Origin: Burkholderiales bacterium
GTDB taxonomy: Bacteria; Pseudomonadota; Gammaproteobacteria; Burkholderiales; Burkholderiaceae_F
NCBI GenBank assembly: GCA_016716275.1
Contig: JADJWR010000003.1
Span: forward strand, 310,001 to 374,000
Length of the DNA stretch: 64,000 nt
Direction of reading: 5' to 3'
The translations under genes were made by a program, and so were the position numbers. Positions 57,210-64,000 of this stretch are shown in pieces (the stretch's first letter is position 1; each line of letters starts with the position of its first letter). Under the pieces are notes generated by a model. It made no database searches. It saw nothing but the letters and a program-made list of their open reading frames with translations, and had not been told where the DNA came from.

Positions 57210-58107
57210 CTACTGCTTGCGCCTGCGCGATGCCGCGAGACCGGCGAGGCCGAGCCCGAGCAGGGCGAGCGTGGCGGGCTCCGGCGCTGATTGCGCGCCC
57301 GGGAACTGGCCGGACGCCGACCGAACATCGAGCCCGGTGAAGTCGACGACAGCGCCGGCGGGGCTGGAAGTCGGCGTTCCATGAACCGTTCGCGCTCGCG
57401 TTGTTCACATCTGCCTCCATGCCCATCCAGGCGCGCAGGAGCGGGTCGACGCCGAGAAGCTCCAGGGTGCCGGAGTACTCAATAAGTATCTGCTGTGGCG
57501 TTCCGTTGCTGATGACGCTCACCGAATCGACGTAGCTGTCGATATCACCCCCGCCGAAAAACAGGCCGCTGGTGTCCAGCCAGTCGTCCTGGGTGAACGA
57601 AAGCGTCGAGTCGGCGAACCACAGCCAGGTGAATATCTGCACCGTCGGGTCGGTCGAGCCGGAGGTGATGTTCGCGCCGGTCCAGGTGCCTTCGAACGTC
57701 GCCGTGAACGGCACCCGAAGCGGTGTGCTGGAGTAATCGCCCGTGAAGTAGAAGGTCTCCAGGAACTCGGCAAATAGGAACGTCACGGTGTTCAATTGAT
57801 TGCCTGCGGGCCCACCGGTGCCTTGGTTCTGCACCCGCAGCTGTCCGGTCGAGAGCCTCGCCGCCCCATCCAGAGCGAAGTCACGTCCGGTCGAGCTGTC
57901 GGTAAAGGAATCTGAGGCAATCGCGGTTGTCGCTGCGTCAAAGTAAGTCTGGTCGTTGACCGATGTCGGGATGCCTTGAGTCGCCAGCGTGCTTCTCGCC
58001 CGGACCGCGTAGTTGAACGGAACTTGAGCGGCAAACACAACTCCAGCTTCAAGCGCGCAGGCAGCGAGGACAAGCACCGCCTTGTTCAAACAGTCGAAAC
58101 GTCTCAT
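57210..58107 (-). pseudogene. PEP-CTERM protein gene with apparent frameshift near its 3' end
   Basis: The frame opens with a signal peptide (MRRFDCLNKAVLVLAACAL...GVVFA) and a PEP-CTERM-like body of about 245 residues ending SANGSWNADFQ. From 57366 the reading must skip one base. The new frame then reads SPAGAVVDFTGLDVRS and ends APEPATLALLGLGLAGLAA plus SRRRKQ, a perfect sorting signal with a stop at 57210. Without the shift the tail is Arg-rich nonsense lacking the signal. It is either a recent mutation, a sequencing error, or (less likely) phase switching. A sigma-54-like promoter precedes the gene and a terminator fits the restored stop. Confidence 0.8.
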
Positions 58108-58542
58108 CTTGCCTCCCGGTCCGGTGAATGGATCGATAGAGACGTGTTAAGCAATGTCCATGCCATCAAACTAACTGATTGATAGGAATGAGATTCCTTT
58201 TCGCGTTCAGGCAACCGCATGGAAGATGACCCGACGGCGGTTCGCCTCGTGGAATCACCTGCCGGTTTTCGCTGGCAAGTCGCCCGTCGCCGAGGCTGGC
58301 GCTTGAGTTTCGGCAGGCGTCGACGGGCTGTCGTCGAGTCGCAGCTTCGCCTCTTTCCTCACGGCGATAGGCCATTTGCATCAGCGCCAGCGGGCCGTCG
58401 TGTCCTTCAGCGCGTCAGGTCTGGCGCTAGGGCATCTGTGTACCTATATTTCCGTACGCCGCCACGCGATCGAATGCGCGGCGAGGCGCTTGCGTGGCGC
58501 CGCGATTCGTTGCACCTCGATCAGCGCGACGTCGTGCCCAGA
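58108..58542. other. Divergent intergenic region, 435 bp, no gene seen
   Basis: The region separates the frameshifted PEP-CTERM gene (minus) from a LuxR-type regulator (plus). It contains the minus-strand sigma-54-like promoter at 58150-58165 and a small AT-rich inverted repeat AGGAAT-GAG-ATTCCT at 58184-58198 that could be an operator. The LuxR frame stays open through part of it, but the encoded residues are Arg-rich and unlike the family. Confidence 0.6.
58150..58165 (-). promoter_or_regulatory. Sigma-54-like promoter of second PEP-CTERM gene
   Basis: On the minus strand TGGCATG-GACA-TTGCT matches the sigma-54 consensus at all but one position, with invariant GG and GC correctly spaced. 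It ends 42 nt before the ATG at 58107. Confidence 0.75.
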
Positions 58543-59619
58543 ATGGCCGGAATCAAGCATTCAAGCGGTTCGTTGCCGTCCGGGCAGGACGCGGCCCGGC
58601 TGGATGCGCGCGACGGCGCCAGCGAGCTTCCCGTGCCGGGCGACGGGTGGGAAGGCTCGCAGCAAGCCGTGAACGAACTGATCGTCGGCCTGTACCGGTT
58701 CGGCCGCTCGGTGCCGCTGGACAGGTTCCAGCCCTGGGCGCTGGAGCGACTGCGCGAGGTCGTCGACTTCGATTCGGCGCTGTGGCGGACCAGCGGCGAC
58801 CTGCCCGCCGGCAAGGATTCGATCCACCTGTACCGGCAGACGCGCGCGCTGATCGACGAGTACCTGCAGGATGGCTGGCATCAGCGGGACTTCCTTCGTG
58901 CGCGGTGCGCGGCCAGCCCCGGTGCGGCGCTGCGCATCACCGACGTGGTCAGCGCCGGGGCCTGGCAGCGGATGCCGATGTATCGGCGCTTCGCCCGCCG
59001 TTACGGCATCGAGTGGGCGCTGAGCACCCATCACGTCGAGCCGATCCTCGCCCTGCGTAGCGTCGTCTCGCTATGGCGCGCCGAGCGGGCGCGGCCGTTC
59101 TCCGAAGAGGACCGCCGTCGCCTGCAACTGCTGACACCGCATCTGGTCGAGTCGATGCATCTGAACCGCACCTGGCACTTCGCGACGGCGGTCAGGCCGG
59201 CGGCCCATGGCTCGGCGATGGCGGTGTGCGGCGGCGACGGCAAGCTGCATGACTGCAGTCCCGGTTTCTCGCAACTGGTGCGCGCAGAGTGGCCCGACTG
59301 GGCCGGCACGACGATGCCAGCGGCAGTGGTTGCAAGGATGGGGCAAGGACGCTTCGAAGGCCGGCGCATCGACATCGACTGCGAAGCACTGGGCGACCTC
59401 TGGCTGCTGACGCTGCGCGCCGGCGGCGCCGCCAAGCAGCTCGGCGGGCGAGAGTTCCAGGCAGCCAGCCTGTACGCGCAGGGCCTGACCTATCGCGCCA
59501 TCGCCCAGCGGCTGGGCGTCGCTCCGTCGACCGTCCGTAACCAGTTGCGCAGCAGCTTCGCCAAGCTCGGCGTCTCCTCGAAGGTGGAGCTGGCGCGCCG
59601 GCTGGGCGGGACCGGCTGA
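58543..59619 (+). CDS. LuxR-family HTH transcriptional regulator
   Basis: A 358-residue regulator. The N-terminal sensor region begins about residue 35 (AVNELIVGLYRFGRSVPLDR, then ALERLREVVDFDSALWRTSG) and has the look of a GAF/PAS-like domain. The C-terminal LuxR-type HTH is at about 290-350: LGGREFQAASLYAQGLTYRA, IAQRLGVAPSTVRNQLRSSF and AKLGVSSKVELARRLG. I chose the ATG giving MAGIKHSSG because the open frame upstream is Arg-rich and overlaps the intergenic promoter region. It is divergent from the frameshifted PEP-CTERM gene and may regulate it; that is inference from position. Confidence 0.85.
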   Translation: MAGIKHSSGSLPSGQDAARLDARDGASELPVPGDGWEGSQQAVNELIVGLYRFGRSVPLDRFQPWALERLREVVDFDSALWRTSGDLPAGKDSIHLYRQTRALIDEYLQDGWHQRDFLRARCAASPGAALRITDVVSAGAWQRMPMYRRFARRYGIEWALSTHHVEPILALRSVVSLWRAERARPFSEEDRRRLQLLTPHLVESMHLNRTWHFATAVRPAAHGSAMAVCGGDGKLHDCSPGFSQLVRAEWPDWAGTTMPAAVVARMGQGRFEGRRIDIDCEALGDLWLLTLRAGGAAKQLGGREFQAASLYAQGLTYRAIAQRLGVAPSTVRNQLRSSFAKLGVSSKVELARRLGGTG

Positions 59620-59640
59620 TCGGCCGCCGAGCCGGTGGAT

Positions 59641-59744
59641 CGCCAAGGGCAGTGGGTGGCCGCCGTAGCGAAGTAAAGGCGGAGCGGCGGGCAATGCCCG
59701 ACGCGGGGGACAAGAGCGCAGGCGGCCACCCACTGCCCTTGGCG
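59641..59744. repeat. 104-bp element with perfect 24-bp terminal inverted repeats
   Basis: The 24-nt arms at 59641-59664 and 59721-59744 are exact reverse complements. The 56-bp centre has a smaller internal palindrome CGGGCAATGCCCG. The element starts 22 bp after the LuxR-type gene stop. It has no T tract and is far longer than a normal terminator, so a small palindromic mobile or REP-type element is as likely as a terminator. No second copy was seen in this window. Confidence 0.8.
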
Positions 59745-59848
59745 AGTACCACCTCCGCAGCCGTCCTGACCGCATCGATCGCCCGTACGCTTGCCGAGCG
59801 CGCGCCGTGCCGCTAGCGTGAGCCGTCGTCGTCTCTCCGGATCCCGCC

Positions 59849-61762
59849 ATGGCCAGTGCCAAGCGCGTGCGCAACGTCCGTCCCGACGCGCTCGATTTCC
59901 GCGACCTGCCGTTCCGGCCGAACGTGGCGGTGGCGCCGCGGCCGGGCCTGTTTCCGTCGATCCGGCTGCCGGTGAAGGACCAGGGCGGCACCAACGCCTG
60001 CACCGGCTTCGCGCTGGCGCGGGTGGTCGAGCAGCTGCTGCGCCGCGCGCGACGGCCGGCGGCGGCGGTGTCGCCGTACATGCTGTACTCGATGGCGCGC
60101 CGCTACGACGAGTTCCCCGGTTCGAAGGACGAAGGCTCCAGCCTGCGCGGCGTGCTGAAGGGCTGGTTCAAGCACGGCGCCTGCGTCGATTCGCTGTGGC
60201 GCACCGGCATCGAGATGCCGCCGGTGCCCGACGACCCGAAGAAGGACTGGTGGCTGGAGGCGGTCAACCGGCCGCTCGGCGCCTACTATCGGGTCGCCAC
60301 CCGCTCGATCGCCGACATCCACTGTGCGCTGAACGAGGTCGGCGTCGTCCTTGCCAGCGCCGTGTGTCATGCCGGCTGGGACGAAGGCGCGGGACTGAAG
60401 CAGCAGCCGGCGGCGCCGCGATCGTTCGGCGGCGGCATCTGGACCATCCCGCAGCGCAAGCCCGAGCGCAGCGACAGCGGCCACGCCTTCGCCATCGTCG
60501 GCTACGACGAGCGCGGCTTCCTGCTGCAGAACTCCTGGGGCGCCAGCTGGGGCACGCGCGGCTACGCGGTCCTCGGCTACGACGACTGGCTGGAGAACGC
60601 CATGGACTGCTGGGTGGCGCAGCTCGGCGTGGTCACCGCCGAGCACCGCGCGATCGCCAGGGCCGCTTCGCTGCGCACCGACCGCCGCGGCCAGGTCGAG
60701 CTGGCCGGCGGCGAGGTGCTGCGCAACCGCGAGATCTCGCCGTTCGTGATCAACGTCGGCAACAACGGCCGGCTGTCGAACAGCGGCTGGTTCCGCACCA
60801 CCGCCGACGACGTGCGGGCGATCGTCGAGGTCCACCTCGCGCGGGCGCGCGAACTGTGGCAGGCGGGCGAGGCGCCGCTGGACGTGTGCATCTACGCGCA
60901 CGGCGGCCTGGTGAGCGAGCGTGATGCGGCAGCGCACGCGGCGAAGCTGGTGCCGCTGCTCTACGGGCAGCAAATCTTTCCCGTCTACCTGATGTGGGAG
61001 ACCGACCTGCTGAGCACGGTACTCGGCCGGCTCGAAGACGCCATCGAAGGCATGCCGCGGCCGACCGGCCGTCGCGACGACCTCTGGTCGCCGCTGGAGC
61101 GCTGGTGGAACGCGCGGCTCGAGCGATTGCTCGCGCAGCCGGGCACGGCGCTGTGGAACGAAATCAAGGAGAACGCGGCGGCGATGTCCGCCGGCGCCGA
61201 CGCGGCGCTCGCCTTGCTCCACCAGCACCTGGCCGGCGCGCAGGCGACGCCCTGGACGCTGCGGCTGCACCTGGTCGGCCACTCGGCGGGCAGCATCGCG
61301 CTGGCCCATCTGGTCGACTTCCTGTTCCGTCGCGGTGTCGCGGTGGATTCTCTGAGCTTTCTCGCGCCGGCGATCCGCGTCGACGCCTTCGACCGCCTGC
61401 TGGCACCGCGGCTGGCCGACGGCTCGGTGGCGCGCTACGAGCAGTTCCACCTGACCGAGAAGGCCGAGGAAGACGACCCCAGCTGCGGTCCGTACCGGCG
61501 TTCGCTGCTGAGCCTGGTGTCGGAGTCCTTCGAAGGCGGCAGGCGCACGCCGATCCTCGGCATCAAGCGGTACTTCGACGCCTACGGCGGTCTACCGGCC
61601 GGCACCGTCGCCCACGTCGCACCGGGGCCGGCGAGCACCGCGACGACGCACGGCGGCTTCGACGATGATCTGGCGACGCTGGCGCAGGTGGTGGCGTTCA
61701 TCAAAGCGGCCGGCTCGCGCCCGGTCGGTGCGTCGCGCGTTCACCGCCGGCGCCGCGGTTGA
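59849..61762 (+). CDS. Papain-family (C1) cysteine peptidase fused to an alpha/beta-hydrolase domain
   Basis: A 637-residue protein with two hydrolase domains. Residues about 15-260 form a C1A papain fold: LPVKDQGGTNACTGFALA with nucleophile Cys51 (oxyanion Gln45), SGHAFAIVGYDERGF with His212, and LLQNSWGASWGTRGYAVL with Asn228. Residues about 340-600 look like an alpha/beta hydrolase: DVCIYAHGGLVSERDA (oxyanion strand), nucleophile elbow HLVGHSAGSIAL with Ser479, and a possible acidic or His partner further on. There is no signal peptide or propeptide, so it is probably cytosolic or exported by another route. No immunity-like or secretion gene adjoins it. Its function is unknown. Confidence 0.87.
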   Translation: MASAKRVRNVRPDALDFRDLPFRPNVAVAPRPGLFPSIRLPVKDQGGTNACTGFALARVVEQLLRRARRPAAAVSPYMLYSMARRYDEFPGSKDEGSSLRGVLKGWFKHGACVDSLWRTGIEMPPVPDDPKKDWWLEAVNRPLGAYYRVATRSIADIHCALNEVGVVLASAVCHAGWDEGAGLKQQPAAPRSFGGGIWTIPQRKPERSDSGHAFAIVGYDERGFLLQNSWGASWGTRGYAVLGYDDWLENAMDCWVAQLGVVTAEHRAIARAASLRTDRRGQVELAGGEVLRNREISPFVINVGNNGRLSNSGWFRTTADDVRAIVEVHLARARELWQAGEAPLDVCIYAHGGLVSERDAAAHAAKLVPLLYGQQIFPVYLMWETDLLSTVLGRLEDAIEGMPRPTGRRDDLWSPLERWWNARLERLLAQPGTALWNEIKENAAAMSAGADAALALLHQHLAGAQATPWTLRLHLVGHSAGSIALAHLVDFLFRRGVAVDSLSFLAPAIRVDAFDRLLAPRLADGSVARYEQFHLTEKAEEDDPSCGPYRRSLLSLVSESFEGGRRTPILGIKRYFDAYGGLPAGTVAHVAPGPASTATTHGGFDDDLATLAQVVAFIKAAGSRPVGASRVHRRRRG

Positions 61763-61901
61763 AAGGGTGGCTATCTTTCGGCACATCGCCACGAGCGTTG
61801 ACGGACGCAAACTGTCAGTGCCGCGCAGTAGCGGGCCGGACGCAAGGGGTCGCTGCCCGCGGTTAGTGGTAGCGTGTCACCCCTTTGTCGGAGACATGAC
61901 C

Positions 61902-62714
61902 ATGCTGCGGGCGATTCGTGCCGGTGCTGCGATGCTGGTGGTGGTGGTGCTGATCGTTCCCGCCGCGGCGCAGGCGCAGCCCAAGGACGAGTGGCAGTTC
62001 GGCGCGACGATCTACGGCTACTTCCCCGACATCAGCGGCAGGACACGATTCGCGCCGGCCGGCGGCGGAGGCGAGTTCGCTCTCGATATCGGCACCATCC
62101 TCGACAAGCTGAAGTTCGCCTTCATGGGAGCCTTCGAGGCGCACAACGGCCGTTGGGGCGTGCTGGCCGACGTGATCTACATGGACATCGGCGAGTCGAA
62201 GTACGGCTCGCGCGACCTCGTTGTCAACGGCGGCGTCCCGGCCGGTGCGACAGCGAACCTGGACTTCGACATGAAGGGATGGGTCGGCACGCTTGCCGGC
62301 ACCTATCGCGCCGTCGTCCGGCCCGGCTACCTGCTCGACGTCGTGGCCGGTGCTCGCGTGCTCGACATCCGCCAGAAGCTGAACTGGACCTTTACCGGCG
62401 ACCTTGGCCAGATTCCGCTGCCCGATCGCGCCGGCACGCGCGAAGTCGACGGGCAGAACTGGGACGCCATCGTCGGCGTGAAGGGCCGCTATGCGTTCGG
62501 CGACGGGCAGCGCTGGTTCGTGCCGTACTACCTCGACATCGGCGCCGGCCAGTCGAAGTTCACCTGGCAGGCAGTGGGCGGCGTCGGTTACTCGTTCGGC
62601 TGGGGCGATGTCCTCGCAGCATGGCGCTACACCGACTACGAGATGAAGTCCGGCAAGGCCCTGGAAGCCATGACGTTCAGCGGGCCGGCGGTCGGGGCTT
62701 TGTTCCGATGGTGA
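61902..62714 (+). CDS. Probable outer-membrane beta-barrel protein
   Basis: A 270-residue exported protein. An N-terminal signal peptide (MLRAIRAGAAMLVVVVLIVP, cleavage after AQA) is followed by alternating polar/aromatic strands. Examples are DEWQFGATIYGYFPDISGRT, RWGVLADVIYMDIGESKYGS and WFVPYYLDIGAGQSKFTWQA, and the chain ends with a terminal aromatic (GALFRW), typical of outer-membrane barrels. I chose the second of two close ATGs because GGAG then lies 8 nt upstream. The sulfatase gene follows by 125 bp in the same direction, suggesting a possible pairing with it. Confidence 0.8.
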   Translation: MLRAIRAGAAMLVVVVLIVPAAAQAQPKDEWQFGATIYGYFPDISGRTRFAPAGGGGEFALDIGTILDKLKFAFMGAFEAHNGRWGVLADVIYMDIGESKYGSRDLVVNGGVPAGATANLDFDMKGWVGTLAGTYRAVVRPGYLLDVVAGARVLDIRQKLNWTFTGDLGQIPLPDRAGTREVDGQNWDAIVGVKGRYAFGDGQRWFVPYYLDIGAGQSKFTWQAVGGVGYSFGWGDVLAAWRYTDYEMKSGKALEAMTFSGPAVGALFRW

Positions 62715-62839
62715 CCGTCGCGCCCGATCGGCTGGAGTTTGCGGCGGCCGGCACGTGACGAACCGCCGCGTCAGCAACAACGCGTGCGTGGAGTCGCGAC
62801 GTCCGCCCCGCTGGATCACCGCATCGAGGAGATACTGAA

Positions 62840-64000
62840 GTGAATCCAAGTTCGAAACCGGTTTCCCGGGCGGTGCAGGCCGCCATGGCGACGCTTTGCG
62901 CCGCCGGCGCATCGGCGCAACCCGTGCTCGACCGCACGGTGCTGCCAATCGCGGAGCCGAAGCGGCCGATCTACACGGAGATCGATGCCCGCAAGGCGAA
63001 GATGCCGCCGCGCCACGATGTCAAGGCGCCGGTGGGCGCACCCAACGTGGTGATCGTGCTGATCGACGACCTCGGCTTTGGCGCTCCGAGCACTTTCGGC
63101 GGGCCGGTCCGCACGGGGGTGCTCGACAAGCTCGCGCAGAACGGCCTGCGCTACGACAACTTCCACACCACGGCGCTGTCGTCGCCGACGCGGGCGGCAC
63201 TGAAGTCCGGTCGTAACCACCACCAGGTGAACATGGGCTTCATCACCGAGATGGCCACCGGATTTCCCGGGGCCACCGGCCAGATTCCCGGCTCTACAGC
63301 ACCGCTGGCGGAGATGCTTCGCCTGAACGGCTACGCCACGGCCGCCTTCGGCAAGTGGCACGAGACCGCTGCCTGGGAGGCAAGCATCGCGGGCCCGTTT
63401 GACCGCTGGCCAACGCGCCAGGGCTTCGACAGGTTCTACGGCTTCATCGGGGGCGAGACCAACCAGTGGGCGCCGTACCTGTACGACGGCACCGCGGTGG
63501 TCGAACTGCCGAACAACCCGAATTACCACTTCATGACCGACATGACGGAGAAGGCGCGCGCCTGGATCAAGCACCAGAAGGCGCTGACGCCCGACCGGCC
63601 GTCGTTTGTCTATTTCGCGCCCGGAGCAACGCATGCCCCGCACCACGTGCCCAGGGCTTGGATCGAGAAGTGGAAGGGCAAGTTCGATCAGGGCTGGGAC
63701 AAGATCCGCGAAGAGACGCTGGCACGGCAGATCGCCATGGGCGTGGTGCCCAAGGGCACCAAGCTCGCGCCCAAGCCGTCGGCGATCAAGGACTGGGACA
63801 GGCTCTCGGCCGACGAGAAGCGCCTGTTCGCGCGCCAGGCCGAGGTGTTCGCCGCGTTCGTCGAATACACCGATCACGAGATCGGCCGCATGCTCGAGGC
63901 CTTCGACGAGGTCGGCCAGGCCGACAACACCCTCGTCTTCTACATCGCGGGAGATAACGGCACCAGCGGCGAAGGCGGCGAGAACGGCATGTTCAACGAG
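62840..64000 (+). CDS. Arylsulfatase-family protein with Ser at the formylglycine position, 3' end beyond window
   Basis: The first 387 residues of a type I sulfatase/alkaline phosphatase superfamily enzyme. A signal peptide-like start (GTG; MNPSSKPVSRAVQAAMATLC) ends near GASAQP. The metal-binding DD is in VVIVLIDDLGFGAPS, GKWHE and YIAGDNGTSGEGGENG follow, and the active-site signature reads SSPTRAALKSGRNHH. In close relatives the first residue is Cys (CSPTR), which becomes formylglycine; here it is Ser114 (codon TCG at 63179-63181). The ribosome binding site GAGGAG supports the GTG start. A possible maturase gene is not visible, and the end of the protein is missing. Confidence 0.9.
   Translation, partial: MNPSSKPVSRAVQAAMATLCAAGASAQPVLDRTVLPIAEPKRPIYTEIDARKAKMPPRHDVKAPVGAPNVVIVLIDDLGFGAPSTFGGPVRTGVLDKLAQNGLRYDNFHTTALSSPTRAALKSGRNHHQVNMGFITEMATGFPGATGQIPGSTAPLAEMLRLNGYATAAFGKWHETAAWEASIAGPFDRWPTRQGFDRFYGFIGGETNQWAPYLYDGTAVVELPNNPNYHFMTDMTEKARAWIKHQKALTPDRPSFVYFAPGATHAPHHVPRAWIEKWKGKFDQGWDKIREETLARQIAMGVVPKGTKLAPKPSAIKDWDRLSADEKRLFARQAEVFAAFVEYTDHEIGRMLEAFDEVGQADNTLVFYIAGDNGTSGEGGENGMFNE

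Overview
The window is one very GC-rich, tightly packed stretch of bacterial chromosome. Gene content and order point to a betaproteobacterium, probably Burkholderiales-like: argH next to an AlgZ/AlgR-type two-component pair, glgC-glgA, dcd near an Arg/Lys/Orn decarboxylase, gcvTHP behind a tandem glycine riboswitch with sdaA nearby, TRAP transport, a Cox-type molybdenum hydroxylase and PEP-CTERM proteins. I saw no rRNA, tRNA, CRISPR array, transposase or phage gene. Most of the window is ordinary core metabolism; the accessory content is concentrated at 14.6-20.0, 35.6-43.9, 49.4-54.4 and 57-64 kb.

Layout. 0-5.7 kb: TRAP permeases dctM (cut by the window edge) and dctQ downstream of argH, and divergently a LytS/AlgZ-type kinase with its LytTR regulator. 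5.7-10.6 kb: SMP-30 lactonase, PEP carboxylase and an XdhC-type maturation factor, all on the minus strand. 10.8-14.6 kb: coxS-coxL-coxM, a form II (AYRGAGR) molybdenum hydroxylase. 14.7-20.0 kb: a VOC protein, then a compact cassette of cytochrome P450, 6-pyruvoyl-tetrahydropterin synthase/QueD-like enzyme, a fused adenylation-carrier-deaminase protein and a NeuD-like acyltransferase. 20.1-22.8 kb: coxD-coxE-coxG, so the cassette lies inside a split cox cluster. 22.8-27.6 kb: glgA, glgC, a D-threonine-aldolase-like enzyme and dcd.

27.6-34.5 kb: a QseB/QseC-like pair upstream of a DegP/MucD-like protease, with a divergent amino-acid decarboxylase. Direct repeats spaced 11 bp apart lie at both promoter regions and look like binding sites for the response regulator. 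A signal-peptide-bearing methyltransferase-fold protein follows. 34.5-43.9 kb: an ATP-grasp protein and a phosphorelay made of a 2276-residue hybrid kinase with about ten tandem GAF domains, an HPt protein and a receiver-cyclase. 44-49.2 kb: a membrane protein, then the glycine riboswitch and gcvT-gcvH-gcvP. 49.4-55.6 kb: a SARP/ATPase/TPR regulator, an unknown protein, a LuxR-type regulator, a PEP-CTERM protein with a consensus sigma-54 promoter, a lipoprotein hydrolase and a small membrane protein. 55.7-64 kb: sdaA, a frameshifted second PEP-CTERM gene (also with a sigma-54-like promoter), a LuxR-type regulator, a long perfect inverted repeat, a papain/alpha-beta-hydrolase fusion, a probable outer-membrane protein and the start of a sulfatase with Ser at the formylglycine position.

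The best candidate for an undescribed system is 15303-19977. Its four genes overlap or nearly touch, and together they look like a small hybrid NRPS-like/pteridine pathway. A pteridine synthase homologue with a complete active site is followed, with a coding overlap, by an A-PCP protein carrying a C-terminal zinc deaminase domain. The nearest precedent I know is the pepteridine locus of Photorhabdus luminescens. The product, and any link to the flanking molybdenum hydroxylase genes, cannot be read from the sequence.
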